Of a stretch of 64,000 bases of DNA, positions 54,984-63,787 are shown one piece after another. Positions within the stretch are counted from its first letter, which is position 1. Each line of letters opens with the position of its first letter. The notes beneath the pieces were generated by a model. That model saw only the letters and a list, made by a program, of their open reading frames with translations, ran no database searches and had not been told where the DNA came from. Location: positions 124,001 through 188,000 of the forward strand of contig NZ_CP016503.1 in NCBI RefSeq assembly GCF_001693335.1. The letters run 5' to 3'. Origin of the DNA: Helicobacter enhydrae (GTDB taxonomy: Bacteria > Campylobacterota > Campylobacteria > Campylobacterales > Helicobacteraceae). A program made the translations under genes and the position numbers.

Positions 54984-56290
54984 CACTCTTTTTCGTTCAT
55001 AAGATTCAAAAACTCTTCATTGTCTTTGGTTTTTTGCATTTTGGCATAGATGAAGCTCAATGCCTCGATGTCGTCCATTTGCTGCATTACATTGCGTAGC
55101 ATCCAAACCTTTGTCAGCTTTTCTTTGCCTAGCAAAAGATCATCTTTTCTTGTGCCTGATTTGAGGATATCAAAAGCAGGGTAGATTCTGCGATCGGCGA
55201 TATTTCTTGCAAGCACGATTTCGCTATTTCCTGTGCCTTTGAATTCTTCAAAAATCACCTCATCCATTCTTGAGCCAGTTTCAATGAGAGCTGTGGCAAT
55301 GATAGTCAAACTCCCCCCTTGCTCAATATTTCTAGCTGCTCCAAAAAATCTTTTGGGTTTATGCAGGGCATTTGCATCAACTCCTCCGCTAAGCACTTTT
55401 CCACTTGAGGGGGTGGCACCATTGTAAGCTCTTGCAAGTCGTGTAATAGAATCAAGCAAAATCACGACATCTTCTCCCATTTCCACCATTCTTTTGGCTC
55501 TTTCGATCACAAGCTCTGCTACGCGGATATGGTTGCTTGAGGGCAAATCAAAAGTGGAGCTAAAAACCTGCCCCCTGATACTTCTCTCCATATCTGTCAC
55601 CTCTTCTGGTCGCTCATCGACAAGCAAAACCATGAGTTTGACTTCGGGGTGGTTTTCAGAAATGCCATGAGCCAACTCTTTCATCAGTTCGGTTTTTCCT
55701 GTGCGTGGAGGGGCGACTATGAGTGCTCTTTGTCCTTTGCCAATGGGGCTAAAAAGATCAAGCATTCTACCTGTAACTTTCATGGGATTGTATTCAAGTC
55801 TAAGTTGTTCGAGTGGGAAAAGTGGCGTGAGGTTGTCAAATAGAGGTCTGTTTTTCACCTCTTCAATGGAGAGATAATTGACTGCCTCAATTTTGAGTAG
55901 AGCATAATAGCGTTCTTGATCTTTTGGAGAACGCACTTGCCCTGTGACAATATCTCCATTTCTTAGGGCAAATTTGCGGATTTGACTTTGTGACACATAG
56001 GTGTCATTTTGACTATCAGCAAAGTTTCCATCGATCCCGCGTAAAAACCCATAGCCCTCGTGGCTTAGCTCCAAAATACCTGTAAAAAGGATATATCCAC
56101 CTTGATTGACTTGGTTTTTTAGAATCTCAAAAATGAGATCTTGACGACGATACTCTTGAGGATTTTCAATCCCCATTGTTTTTGCGATTTTTGTAAGCTC
56201 TGTGACAGGTTTGGAGCGTAGCTCTTCGATTCTGTAACCCTCAACAGGGGTATGCGTCCTAGAGTTTTTGTTTTCTTTTGGTGATGCCAT
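54983..56290 (-). CDS. rho: Transcription termination factor Rho
   Basis: Rho is a hexameric RNA-dependent ATPase that ends transcription. The 435-aa product has the RNA-binding N-terminal domain ([26 protein letters not shown]), Walker [11 protein letters not shown] near residue 183, and Walker [15 protein letters not shown]. It lacks the long N-terminal insertions of some phyla. A TTGACT/TAAAAT promoter lies upstream (56385-56414). Confidence 0.97.
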   Translation of the reverse strand: MASPKENKNSRTHTPVEGYRIEELRSKPVTELTKIAKTMGIENPQEYRRQDLIFEILKNQVNQGGYILFTGILELSHEGYGFLRGIDGNFADSQNDTYVSQSQIRKFALRNGDIVTGQVRSPKDQERYYALLKIEAVNYLSIEEVKNRPLFDNLTPLFPLEQLRLEYNPMKVTGRMLDLFSPIGKGQRALIVAPPRTGKTELMKELAHGISENHPEVKLMVLLVDERPEEVTDMERSIRGQVFSSTFDLPSSNHIRVAELVIERAKRMVEMGEDVVILLDSITRLARAYNGATPSSGKVLSGGVDANALHKPKRFFGAARNIEQGGSLTIIATALIETGSRMDEVIFEEFKGTGNSEIVLARNIADRRIYPAFDILKSGTRKDDLLLGKEKLTKVWMLRNVMQQMDDIEALSFIYAKMQKTKDNEEFLNLMNEKE

Positions 56291-56384
56291 TAAGACTCCC
56301 TTGGCTAGATTTCATAAATAATAGGATTGATTAAGAGTTTTTAAAACCTATAACTAACAAGATTGTGGGATTTAAGAACGCGTA

Positions 56385-56414
56385 ATTTTAATCCAAAATT
56401 TACTTATAAGTCAA
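56385..56414 (-). promoter_or_regulatory. rho promoter (TTGACT - 18 bp - TAAAAT)
   Basis: TTGACT (56409-56414) is followed after 18 bases by TAAAAT (56385-56390) on the minus strand, about 95 bases ahead of the rho ATG. Confidence 0.6.
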
Positions 56415-56563
56415 GGGATCCTACATTTGTTGAAAAATGTTTGTTGCAATTTTGCATTTTTGTAATTCAATTTTATCGAAGAAAGTGCGTGAGGAAAGCG
56501 TTTGAGATCCAATGCAACATTATAAAAATTTAAATTAAAGATATTTATTAAGGAAACTTTTAC

Positions 56564-56590
56564 TTGACTTATTGGGGGGGGGGCTATAAT
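56564..56590 (+). promoter_or_regulatory. Promoter of the TerB-like operon with a G10 tract in the -35/-10 spacer
   Basis: TTGACT (56564-56569) and TATAAT (56585-56590) are both near-consensus, separated by TATT-G10-C, i.e. 15 bases. The usual spacing is 16-18, so two more G residues would give 17. Slippage in the tract would move the two boxes relative to each other and set promoter strength. The transcript would start about 56597, leaving a 24-base leader with AAGGAG. Confidence 0.75.
56574..56583 (+). repeat. G10 homopolymer in a promoter spacer
   Basis: Ten consecutive G residues lie between near-consensus -35 and -10 boxes. The other two long homopolymers in the window are inside genes; this one is placed where length changes would affect transcription. 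Confidence 0.9.
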
Positions 56591-56620
56591 TAAAAGCCTA
56601 ATTGATTTTAAGGAGTAAAA

Positions 56621-57034
56621 GTGTTATTGCATTTATTGGATAGAGAGGAAAAGGTCGCATTTCTAGAAATTGCACATCATTTTGCGTGGAGTAATGATAA
56701 TTTTTCAGATTCCCAAAAAGAAGTGATAAGTGCTTATTGTGCAGAGATGCAAATAGAGGATATAGAGTTTGACAAAGACAAATTTGACTTAAATACCACA
56801 CTCAAGGCATTTAAAGATAAGGAGCATCAAAAAATTGTATTGCTAGAAACGATGGCTTTGGCTATGGCTGATAATATCACCCATCTTGAATCTTTACACG
56901 AGGGTGAAAAAGAAGTCCTAAAAACGATGGTTGAAACCTTTGGTTTGAGTCATAATCTAGCTTTGGTGTATGCAGATTGGACAAAAGCCATGTTGGTTTT
57001 AGCCGATCAGGGACGCAATCTCATCAAGTTGTAA
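56621..57034 (+). CDS. TerB-like protein, first gene of a phase-variable operon
   Basis: The 137-aa all-helical product looks like a TerB domain: FLEIAHHFAWSNDNFSDSQKE and VLLETMALAMADNITHLES are acidic helix pairs resembling the metal-binding helices of tellurite-resistance TerB. TerB domains often accompany membrane-associated stress or phage-defence systems. GTG at 56621 is preceded by AAGGAG. Its stop overlaps the next start (TAATG). Family assignment is from memory of the TerB pattern. Confidence 0.6.
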   Translation: MLLHLLDREEKVAFLEIAHHFAWSNDNFSDSQKEVISAYCAEMQIEDIEFDKDKFDLNTTLKAFKDKEHQKIVLLETMALAMADNITHLESLHEGEKEVLKTMVETFGLSHNLALVYADWTKAMLVLADQGRNLIKL

Positions 57035-57318
57035 TGCAAAATTTTCCTTGCACAAGTTGTGGAGCATGTTGCAAAAACATAGCCCAAATCAAAGAATTAG
57101 AGGCTTTTGATTTGGGAAATGGTGTATGCAAACATTTGGATTTAGCAAGCAATTTATGCAGGATTTATGAAAAACGACCGGAGATTTGCAGAATTGATAG
57201 AATGTATGAAAAAACTTATCATAGATTCTACAGCAAAGAGGCTTTTTATGCCCTCAATATCAAATCTTGCAAAATCTTGCAAGAAAAAGAGGGCGTAGAT
57301 ATGAAATTTAGATTTTAA
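57034..57318 (+). CDS. YkgJ-like CxxCxxCC cluster protein
   Basis: The 94-aa product has CTSCGACCKN at residues 6-13 and further cysteines in GVCKHLD, NLCRIYEKRPEICRID and SCKIL, the pattern of the YkgJ/UPF0153 zinc- or iron-binding family. No reaction is established for the family. The open frame starts earlier (56977), but ATG at 57034 overlaps the TerB-like stop and starts just before the Cys motif. Confidence 0.85.
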   Translation: MQNFPCTSCGACCKNIAQIKELEAFDLGNGVCKHLDLASNLCRIYEKRPEICRIDRMYEKTYHRFYSKEAFYALNIKSCKILQEKEGVDMKFRF

Positions 57319-57336
57319 TTCAAAAAAGGAGGCAAT

Positions 57337-58350
57337 ATGCCATTACCATTAATACCAGTTTTATTAGGAGGCGCAGCATTAGCAACAGCTGCATTTGGAG
57401 TAAAAAAAGGTTATGATGCTTATAGTGATGTCAAAGAAGCTGAAGAGTTGCACGAAGAGGTAAAAGGGCTTTATGAGAAAGCGGAGGCAAAACTTAATGG
57501 ATCACGAAAAAAAGCTGAAAAAGATTTTGAGGCATTAGGAGAAGAGCAAAGCAAAAGCATCAATGGAAGTCTTAGGCAATATGCAGAAATCATTGACAAA
57601 CTCAATGTAAAAAATGATGTGGATTTGAGTCAAGTGTTGGGTGAAAAGGGATTTAATATGCTTGAAAACACAAAGCATTCCATCATAGATTTGCAAAGTG
57701 CCATTGGTGGCGTTGTAGGTGGTGCTGTAGCTGGTTCAATGGCAGGATTTGGTGCATTTGGTGGAGTCACTTTACTTGCTAGTGCATCTACAGGCACAGC
57801 GATTAGTACTTTGGGTGGTGCTGCTGCCACAAATGCAACTTTGGCTTGGTTTGGCGGAGGTTCATTGGCTACTGGGGGGCTTGGTATGGCTGTAGGCACA
57901 TATGTCTTAGGAAGCATCGTTGCTGCACCAGTACTTGCTGTCGCCGCTTCAGTTTTTGCTGCGAGTGCAGAGAAGAACAAGTATGATGCTCAATCCTATT
58001 ATGACAGCGTAAAGGTACTATGTGAAGTAATGCAGGCAGAAGCGTTGGTGTGGGAAGCAGTCATCAACAAGACATTGGAAAAAAAGGTAGCTATAACAGA
58101 GTTGGATGCAAAATTATGGAGAGAAGTGCATATTGTTTCAATGTTTATGGAAGAAAGAGGCATAGAGGCAAGTAAATGGACAGAATCTGAACAAAAACAT
58201 CTTTTGAATATGGTGCAACAAGCAGAAACTCTTGTTAAAACTATTAATGCACCTATTATGAATGATACAGATTCTGATACACAAGCTCTCAAATCGCATC
58301 AAAAAAGATGTAAAGAGCTAATGGATGAGATACAGCGTAAATGGGGTTAA
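57337..58350 (+). CDS. Glycine-zipper/coiled-coil membrane protein, function unknown
   Basis: The 337-aa product starts with a short hydrophobic stretch (PLPLIPVLLGGAALATAAFG). A charged coiled coil (about 30-100) follows, then a long Gly/Ala-rich hydrophobic region (about 120-210) with repeated small residues (GGVVGGAVAGSMAGFGAFGG, and later VAVAASVFAAS), and another helical region (about 215-337). The layout is like alpha-helical pore-forming or membrane-inserting proteins with a head of glycine zippers between coiled coils. No homologue is recognised. AAAAGGAGG precedes the start. Confidence 0.7.
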   Translation: MPLPLIPVLLGGAALATAAFGVKKGYDAYSDVKEAEELHEEVKGLYEKAEAKLNGSRKKAEKDFEALGEEQSKSINGSLRQYAEIIDKLNVKNDVDLSQVLGEKGFNMLENTKHSIIDLQSAIGGVVGGAVAGSMAGFGAFGGVTLLASASTGTAISTLGGAAATNATLAWFGGGSLATGGLGMAVGTYVLGSIVAAPVLAVAASVFAASAEKNKYDAQSYYDSVKVLCEVMQAEALVWEAVINKTLEKKVAITELDAKLWREVHIVSMFMEERGIEASKWTESEQKHLLNMVQQAETLVKTINAPIMNDTDSDTQALKSHQKRCKELMDEIQRKWG

Positions 58351-58407
58351 TCCCAAAACTTATGTAGCCAAAGTGCTACATAATAAAAGAATAAAATCAA
58401 GGAGACA

Positions 58408-60072
58408 ATGATGCAAAAAGCACTCTATGAAGAAGTGATTGAAGAAATTGGCACACAGACTTTAGCACGATTGGGATTAAATGTTTTTAGTTTAAACACT
58501 TATGCATCTTATGGTGCAAGTGTGCAAATGACACTTGATGCTAATAGGGTATATAATCAGCACAAGAATAATGACAAATATTTTGGGCAAACTTTTGAGG
58601 AGCTTGATATAGGATTTCAAAATATAAAAGATTCTCTTTTTAATCGTGGCAATAAAACCTATACAACAGACACTCTTGCTGATATCAAAAAAGTGCGAGA
58701 AATCCTTGCAAGTGGCAAAAATCTAGAGAATCTCGATGAAAAAGATAGGGCAAAGGTAGAATATATTTTGGCTTATTATGATGATGAAGTGAAAAATATG
58801 AACCTTGATAAATTGGGGGATTTGGTGAAAAAAAATCACCCAATAGTAGACACAGTAACTATTGACAAAGATGGCAATGCAATAAAAACTGCACAGCTTA
58901 AGGTGATTAAGGATACCAATGGACTGCTAAAAGATAAGTATTTAAAAGGTGATAAAGACAATAAGGCGGCAAATGAACTTAGAATGCCATTTGATGACTA
59001 CAAAAGGCATAAAGAAAACTTAGAAAAAATGATTGAGAATGGCAAAAAGTATCCAGGCAATGATCAGAAAGTGGCAAAGGCAGAAAAAGCAAAAATTGCT
59101 TTAAAAAAATTAAATGAAAATAATGTGTGTAATCGTCTTATGGCTGAAAATCCACGCACAACAGCAGTGGTAACTCAAAGCCTTGCAGCTGGTAGTCATA
59201 TCGCACAAGCAGGCTTTAGTGATGCTATTGTTGTCACGCTTTCAACTCTTGCAAATGGAATCATTTGGGAAGTCAAAGATATGTTTAATGGCAGAATAGA
59301 TACTGAAGTTTCTATTATGACTAGAATCAAACGATTACTACAAAAGGTGCTAAAAGCCTTTCAAGATACATTTGCAAGAGGTGCTGGATTTGGTGCGATC
59401 GATGTGGCAGTTGGGATTGTAGGGCAGATTTTCAAAAGTATCGCTGCAAGTTTAAGGCAACTTTGGAGAGCTTTGCGAACTTCTGCAAAGTCCATTTATA
59501 ATGGAATCTACTCTTATGCTAAAGGAGAAATCAAAGACTTTAGAACACTTATCAAGACAATTTTAAAATCTCTTTTTTCAGCAGCTTGGGTAGTAGGTGC
59601 GGTAGGCTTAGAAAAACAATTAGAAACTGCATTGTTAGGAATTATGCCTCCACTTGCTCCTTTTGTCGCCCCTGTGCTAGCCATTGTTGCAGCTGCATTT
59701 GCAGTTGTCATTACAAACAGAAGTATAGATATGGCAATAGATTCTCTTTTTGGTATGTTGGCAGCAAGAGATAAAGCAAAACTAAGAGCAGAGGAAATAG
59801 CAGATTGGATTGCAGAGAAATTGCCAGCTTTGATGGAGAATGGGATAAAACTTGAAGAGCTGATAGAAGAAACACATTTCAAGCGATTGACAACTATAGA
59901 TTCCTCATTTAAAGATTATCAACTAGCTTATGCAAATAATGATGATAGAGGGACTTATAATGCTTTAAATAGGATTTGTGAGCTTTATGGAGAAACTTTG
60001 GATACTAAAGACATTTGCGATGTTGAGAAAACATTGAAGACATCTGATAGGACAGGAAAATTGCAATGGTAA
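58408..60072 (+). CDS. Large helical protein with Gly/Ala-rich membrane segments, function unknown
   Basis: The 554-aa product has a charged N-terminal half (1-250, Lys/Asp/Asn-rich helices) and a C-terminal half with several hydrophobic segments. These are AGFSDAIVVTLSTLANGII (about 275), GAGFGAIDVAVGIVGQIFKS (about 328) and LAPFVAPVLAIVAAAFAVVI (about 422). A helical tail follows, with AARDKAKLRAEEIADWIAEK. It is the last gene of the operon, 57 bases after the glycine-zipper gene, with AAGGAGAC before the ATG. No family is recognised. Composition is AT-rich and Lys/Asn-heavy compared with neighbouring core genes. Confidence 0.7.
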   Translation: MMQKALYEEVIEEIGTQTLARLGLNVFSLNTYASYGASVQMTLDANRVYNQHKNNDKYFGQTFEELDIGFQNIKDSLFNRGNKTYTTDTLADIKKVREILASGKNLENLDEKDRAKVEYILAYYDDEVKNMNLDKLGDLVKKNHPIVDTVTIDKDGNAIKTAQLKVIKDTNGLLKDKYLKGDKDNKAANELRMPFDDYKRHKENLEKMIENGKKYPGNDQKVAKAEKAKIALKKLNENNVCNRLMAENPRTTAVVTQSLAAGSHIAQAGFSDAIVVTLSTLANGIIWEVKDMFNGRIDTEVSIMTRIKRLLQKVLKAFQDTFARGAGFGAIDVAVGIVGQIFKSIAASLRQLWRALRTSAKSIYNGIYSYAKGEIKDFRTLIKTILKSLFSAAWVVGAVGLEKQLETALLGIMPPLAPFVAPVLAIVAAAFAVVITNRSIDMAIDSLFGMLAARDKAKLRAEEIADWIAEKLPALMENGIKLEELIEETHFKRLTTIDSSFKDYQLAYANNDDRGTYNALNRICELYGETLDTKDICDVEKTLKTSDRTGKLQW

Positions 60073-60082
60073 AGATTCTATT

Positions 60083-60102
60083 TTAGGGGTTTTTGCCCCT
60101 AA
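60083..60102 (+). terminator. Hairpin terminator of the TerB-like operon
   Basis: TTAGGGG (60083-60089) pairs with CCCCTAA (60096-60102) around a T-rich six-base loop, ten bases after the stop of the last gene. The tail AGCATTGCTGTTTT is only moderately T-rich. It marks the end of the operon. Confidence 0.6.
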
Positions 60103-60310
60103 GCATTGCTGTTTTGAAAATTTTAGGCTCAAGATTTATTGGGAATAGGGGGTGAGCCAATCGATGAAAATAAGTCTATCTATCTACAATTACACATACC
60201 TCATCAAGCAAAGAAACAAGAAAACAAGCATATCTCTACAAAAAATTATTAAAATAGACAAAAATATTCTTAAGTTATTTTGAGCCCAATTTCAAAAACA
60301 AGGAGAGAAG

Positions 60311-61330
60311 ATGTCAAAGAGAATGCGTGCAGAGTGGGAAAGGCATAGAGCGATTTTACTTGCTTTTCCTCATCAATGGAGTGATTGGAATGAGTGTTTG
60401 GAGGAGGCGAGGGCAAACTTTGTGAGAATCATTGCAGAGATTCTGCGATTTGAAGAGGTGATTTTGTGCATAGATCCTAGAGATGTGTGCGGAGAGGAGA
60501 TGATTTGCCAAAGATTTGCCCAAGAGATTGCTTCACAAGATTTGCAAATCGCAAAAGTCCCATTGAACGACACTTGGACGCGTGATTTTGGAGCAATCAA
60601 TCTTTGGGAGAATGATCAAAATGTCTTGTTGGATTTTGGATTTAATGGGTGGGGGTTGAAGTTTGCAAGTTGTTTTGATAATCAAGTCAATGCAAGACTG
60701 AAAAATCTAGGGGTTTTTGATGGAGAGTTGCGTAGGGTGGGGATGGTGCTAGAGGGTGGGAGTATCGAGAGTGATGGAAATGGGAGTATTTTGACAAATA
60801 CGCAATGTCTGCTTGAGGCAAATCGCAATCCTCATCTTAGCCAAGATCAAATTGAATACAAGCTCCAAGAAATTTTTGGGGCAGAGCGTATTTTGTGGCT
60901 CAATCATGGTTATTTGGCTGGAGATGACACAGATAGCCATATTGATACCCTAGCGAGATTTCTCTCTCCTAGCAAAATTGCTTATGTGGGGTGTGATGAT
61001 GAAAATGATGAGCATTATGAGGAATTGCTTCAAATGGAGCTAGAGCTTCAGAATCTAAGAGATAGCACAGGCAATCCCTATGAATTGATCAAACTCCCCT
61101 TTGTAAGGGCTATCTATGATTCTGATGGCAACAGACTTCCTGCCACTTATGCCAATTTTTTGTTTGTCAATGGTGCTTTGCTTGTGCCAACTTATCAAGA
61201 TACAAATGACAATCTAGCATTGGACATTTTGCAGAAAGCACTGCCTGATAGGGAAGTGATTGGCATTGATTGCCAAACGCTCATCAAGCAACACGGGAGT
61301 TTGCATTGCGTGAGTATGCAGATTTATTGA
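60311..61330 (+). CDS. aguA: Agmatine deiminase (HP0049-like)
   Basis: AguA hydrolyses agmatine to N-carbamoylputrescine and ammonia, a route to putrescine and to ammonia. The 339-aa product has WTRDFGAI near residue 93, the catalytic Glu region GGSIESDG near 155, HIDTLARF near 216, and the catalytic Cys in HGSLHCVSMQ near the end, all guanidino-group modifying enzyme marks. H. pylori has a homologue. AAGGAGAGAAG precedes the start. Confidence 0.92.
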   Translation: MSKRMRAEWERHRAILLAFPHQWSDWNECLEEARANFVRIIAEILRFEEVILCIDPRDVCGEEMICQRFAQEIASQDLQIAKVPLNDTWTRDFGAINLWENDQNVLLDFGFNGWGLKFASCFDNQVNARLKNLGVFDGELRRVGMVLEGGSIESDGNGSILTNTQCLLEANRNPHLSQDQIEYKLQEIFGAERILWLNHGYLAGDDTDSHIDTLARFLSPSKIAYVGCDDENDEHYEELLQMELELQNLRDSTGNPYELIKLPFVRAIYDSDGNRLPATYANFLFVNGALLVPTYQDTNDNLALDILQKALPDREVIGIDCQTLIKQHGSLHCVSMQIY

Positions 61331-61402
61331 TTTGTGTGGGGCTATCGTAGAAAAATTGTAAAATACGGCATTTCAAAGATTTAGAAGTGTAAGGAGTGTA
61401 GT

Positions 61403-62725
61403 TTGAGTTGGATTGATCGTTATTTTGGTGTCAGTCGTGTTGGGAGTAGTATAAAAACCGAAGCTATCGCAGGTTTGACTACCTTTTTGGCAATGCTTTA
61501 TATTATCCCGACGGCTTCTTCGATTCTTGCGGTATCAGGAATGCCCAAAGATGCGTTGATCACAGCAGTGATTTTGGCAACTTGTATTGCGACTTTGCTT
61601 AGTGGTTTGTGGGCAAAAGTGCCTGTTGCGATGAGTGTGGGAATGGGGCTAAATGCTTATTTTTCTTTTAGTATGGTCAAAACGATGGGGTTGAGCTGGG
61701 AGGAGGCATTGGGCGTTGTGTTTCTCTCTGGTGTGATTTTTTTGTTGGTTTCTTTGACCAAAATGCGTCAATGGTTGATTGGGAGCATTCCACTTGGTTT
61801 GAGGTTTGCACTTGCTGGAGGTTTGGGGGCTTTTATCGCAACGATTGGATTGTATTCTTCAGGGATCATCACCATTGCCCCAAGTGGTTTTCCTGCACTT
61901 GGTAAGCTCAATACCCCTCAGGTGTGGATTACGATTTTTGGCGTTTTGCTCACTTTGATTTTGTGTGCCAAACGCATACACTCTGCGTTTGTGATTGGGA
62001 TTTTTTCTTGCTGTCTCATTGCGTGGGGTTTGCAAATCGCTCCTATGCCCAAAGAGTTTTTCTCTCTCCCGGCTTCGATTGCCCCCATTGCTTTCAAAAT
62101 GGACATTTTGGGAGTTTTGTCCCTCTCTATCGTGCCTACGATTGTTTCTTTGCTTGTGCTTGATTTGTTTGATTCGCTTGGCACTCTTGCTGGAGTGGGG
62201 GCTAAGATTGGATTGTTCCAAAACCAAAACAATCAAGGCGATAAGGTGTTGGAAAAAACATTGGAAGTCGATGCGGCAGCCACGGTGATTGGGGCGAGTT
62301 TGGGCGTTTCGACGACTACGAGTTTCCTAGAGAGTGCTAGTGGGGTGAGCGAGGGTGGCAAAACAGGCTTGACCTCTGTTTTTTGTGCTTTGTTTTTCGC
62401 ACTTTGTTTGTTTTTGTTTCCTTTGTTTGATTCGATTCCTTTGTTTGCGATTTATCCAAGTATGATTGTTGTGGGGGCGATGATGTTTTTGGAAGTGAGA
62501 CGCATTGATTTTGCGGATTTGCCTACGGGATTGTCTGCGTTTTTTGCAATTATTTTGATGCCTTTGACTTATTCTATTGCCAATGGTTTGGCAGCTGGTT
62601 TTATTGTGTATATTTTTGCCTCTTTAGCTTTGAAGCAATATGAGCGAATCAACATCGGTGTATTGGTTTTGGGGGCATTGAGTGTTTTGCCTATATTGGT
62701 GCATGGATTTTTGATGCAAGGATAA
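61403..62725 (+). CDS. NCS2/AzgA-type purine permease
   Basis: The 440-aa product has about 12 to 14 helices and AzgA-like features: TEAIAGLTTFLAMLYIIPTA at the start, SVGMGLNAYFSF, and SLGVSTTTSFLESASGVSEG (the substrate-binding helix). Members import hypoxanthine, guanine or adenine. TTG at 61403 is used; AAGGAG lies six bases upstream. A TAAAAT box at 61359-61364 may be its promoter. Confidence 0.9.
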   Translation: MSWIDRYFGVSRVGSSIKTEAIAGLTTFLAMLYIIPTASSILAVSGMPKDALITAVILATCIATLLSGLWAKVPVAMSVGMGLNAYFSFSMVKTMGLSWEEALGVVFLSGVIFLLVSLTKMRQWLIGSIPLGLRFALAGGLGAFIATIGLYSSGIITIAPSGFPALGKLNTPQVWITIFGVLLTLILCAKRIHSAFVIGIFSCCLIAWGLQIAPMPKEFFSLPASIAPIAFKMDILGVLSLSIVPTIVSLLVLDLFDSLGTLAGVGAKIGLFQNQNNQGDKVLEKTLEVDAAATVIGASLGVSTTTSFLESASGVSEGGKTGLTSVFCALFFALCLFLFPLFDSIPLFAIYPSMIVVGAMMFLEVRRIDFADLPTGLSAFFAIILMPLTYSIANGLAAGFIVYIFASLALKQYERINIGVLVLGALSVLPILVHGFLMQG

Positions 62726-62728
62726 GCT

Positions 62729-62995
62729 ATGGAAGCGAAATTGATGGCTTTGGCGATTGAGACTTACAAGATCACTCTTTTGATTTCTCTGCCTATGTTG
62801 CTGGCTGGTTTGATTGTGGGGCTGATGGTGAGCATTTTTCAAGCCACGACGCAGATCAATGAGATGACACTGACATTTGTTCCCAAGATTTTGGCTGTGA
62901 TTGTGGTGTTGATTTTTACACTTCCTTGGATGCTAAATATGGTGCTAGACTACACGCGTAGAGTGTTTGAGCTGATTCCAAGTTTTCCTTTTTAG
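62729..62995 (+). CDS. fliQ: Flagellar export apparatus protein FliQ
   Basis: FliQ is part of the FliPQR export gate of the flagellar type III secretion system. The 88-aa product has two membrane helices (ISLPMLLAGLIVGLMVSIF and LAVIVVLIFTLPWML) with the conserved FQATTQINEMTLTFVPK between them. It precedes murB, the order found in H. pylori HP1419-HP1418. Confidence 0.96.
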   Translation: MEAKLMALAIETYKITLLISLPMLLAGLIVGLMVSIFQATTQINEMTLTFVPKILAVIVVLIFTLPWMLNMVLDYTRRVFELIPSFPF

Positions 62996-62998
62996 ACA

Positions 62999-63787
62999 AT
63001 GCAAAGCAAACTGATTGATTTTTCCAAATACTCTAGTCTTCGGATTGGGGGTGCGATAGAAGTGGGGGTGGTGGAGTGTGTGGATGATTGGGCTAACAAT
63101 GGAGTGATCATCGGCAAAGCAAACAATCTACTTGTATCCCCCAACGCCAAAAATCTATACATATTGGGCAAAAGCTTTGATTATTTTCAGGATTTTGGGG
63201 ATTTGATTGAGGTGGGTGGGGGTGTGAGTAGCGGGAAGCTCTATAGCTATTTCAAAAAGCAAGACCTTGGAGGATTGGAGTTTTTGAGGGGGTTGCCCGG
63301 TAGTGTTGGTGGATTGGTGAAAATGAATGCAGGAATGAAGGAATATGAGATTTGTTTGAGTATCCATAGTGTTTTGCTTGATCAGGGTTGGGTGCCAAAA
63401 GAAGAGATAGCTTTTGATTATCGCAATAGTGGGATTGATTCTGTGATTTATGCAGTGAGGTTTTATAAACAAAAAGGCTTTAGGGAAGAGTTGGTTGAAG
63501 TGTTTGACAAAATGCGTCATACGCACCCAAAAGAGCCAAGCTGTGGGAGTTGTTTCAAAAATCCAAAGGGGGACTTTGCGGGGAGATTGCTAGAATCTGT
63601 AGGGCTTAGAGGATATAGCATAGGGGGCGTGGGATTTAGCCAAAAGCATTCTAATTTTTTGGTAAATCTTGGAGGTGGGACATTTGATGAGGCAATGGAG
63701 CTTATCGCTCTTGCCAAGAAGCGTGTTAGCGAAGCAAGTGGGATTGAACTTGAGTGTGAAGTGGTGGTGATTGACTCGCTACCTTAA
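62999..63787 (+). CDS. murB: UDP-N-acetylenolpyruvoylglucosamine reductase (short MurB)
   Basis: MurB reduces UDP-GlcNAc-enolpyruvate to UDP-MurNAc with NADPH and FAD. The 262-aa product is the short epsilonproteobacterial type. It has the FAD-binding KANNLLVS and the region LRGLPGSVGGLVKMNAGM. The proton-donor segment is PSCGSCFKNPKG, with the Ser/Cys that protonates the product, and a GVGFSQKHSNFLVN tail follows. It follows fliQ by three bases and overlaps the end of the convergent gene by nine bases. Confidence 0.95.
   Translation: MQSKLIDFSKYSSLRIGGAIEVGVVECVDDWANNGVIIGKANNLLVSPNAKNLYILGKSFDYFQDFGDLIEVGGGVSSGKLYSYFKKQDLGGLEFLRGLPGSVGGLVKMNAGMKEYEICLSIHSVLLDQGWVPKEEIAFDYRNSGIDSVIYAVRFYKQKGFREELVEVFDKMRHTHPKEPSCGSCFKNPKGDFAGRLLESVGLRGYSIGGVGFSQKHSNFLVNLGGGTFDEAMELIALAKKRVSEASGIELECEVVVIDSLP

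Noticed and set aside
56598-56801. 67-aa minus-strand frame over the TerB-like start
   Set aside because: Runs against the promoter and coding strand of the TerB-like gene and has no ribosome site.
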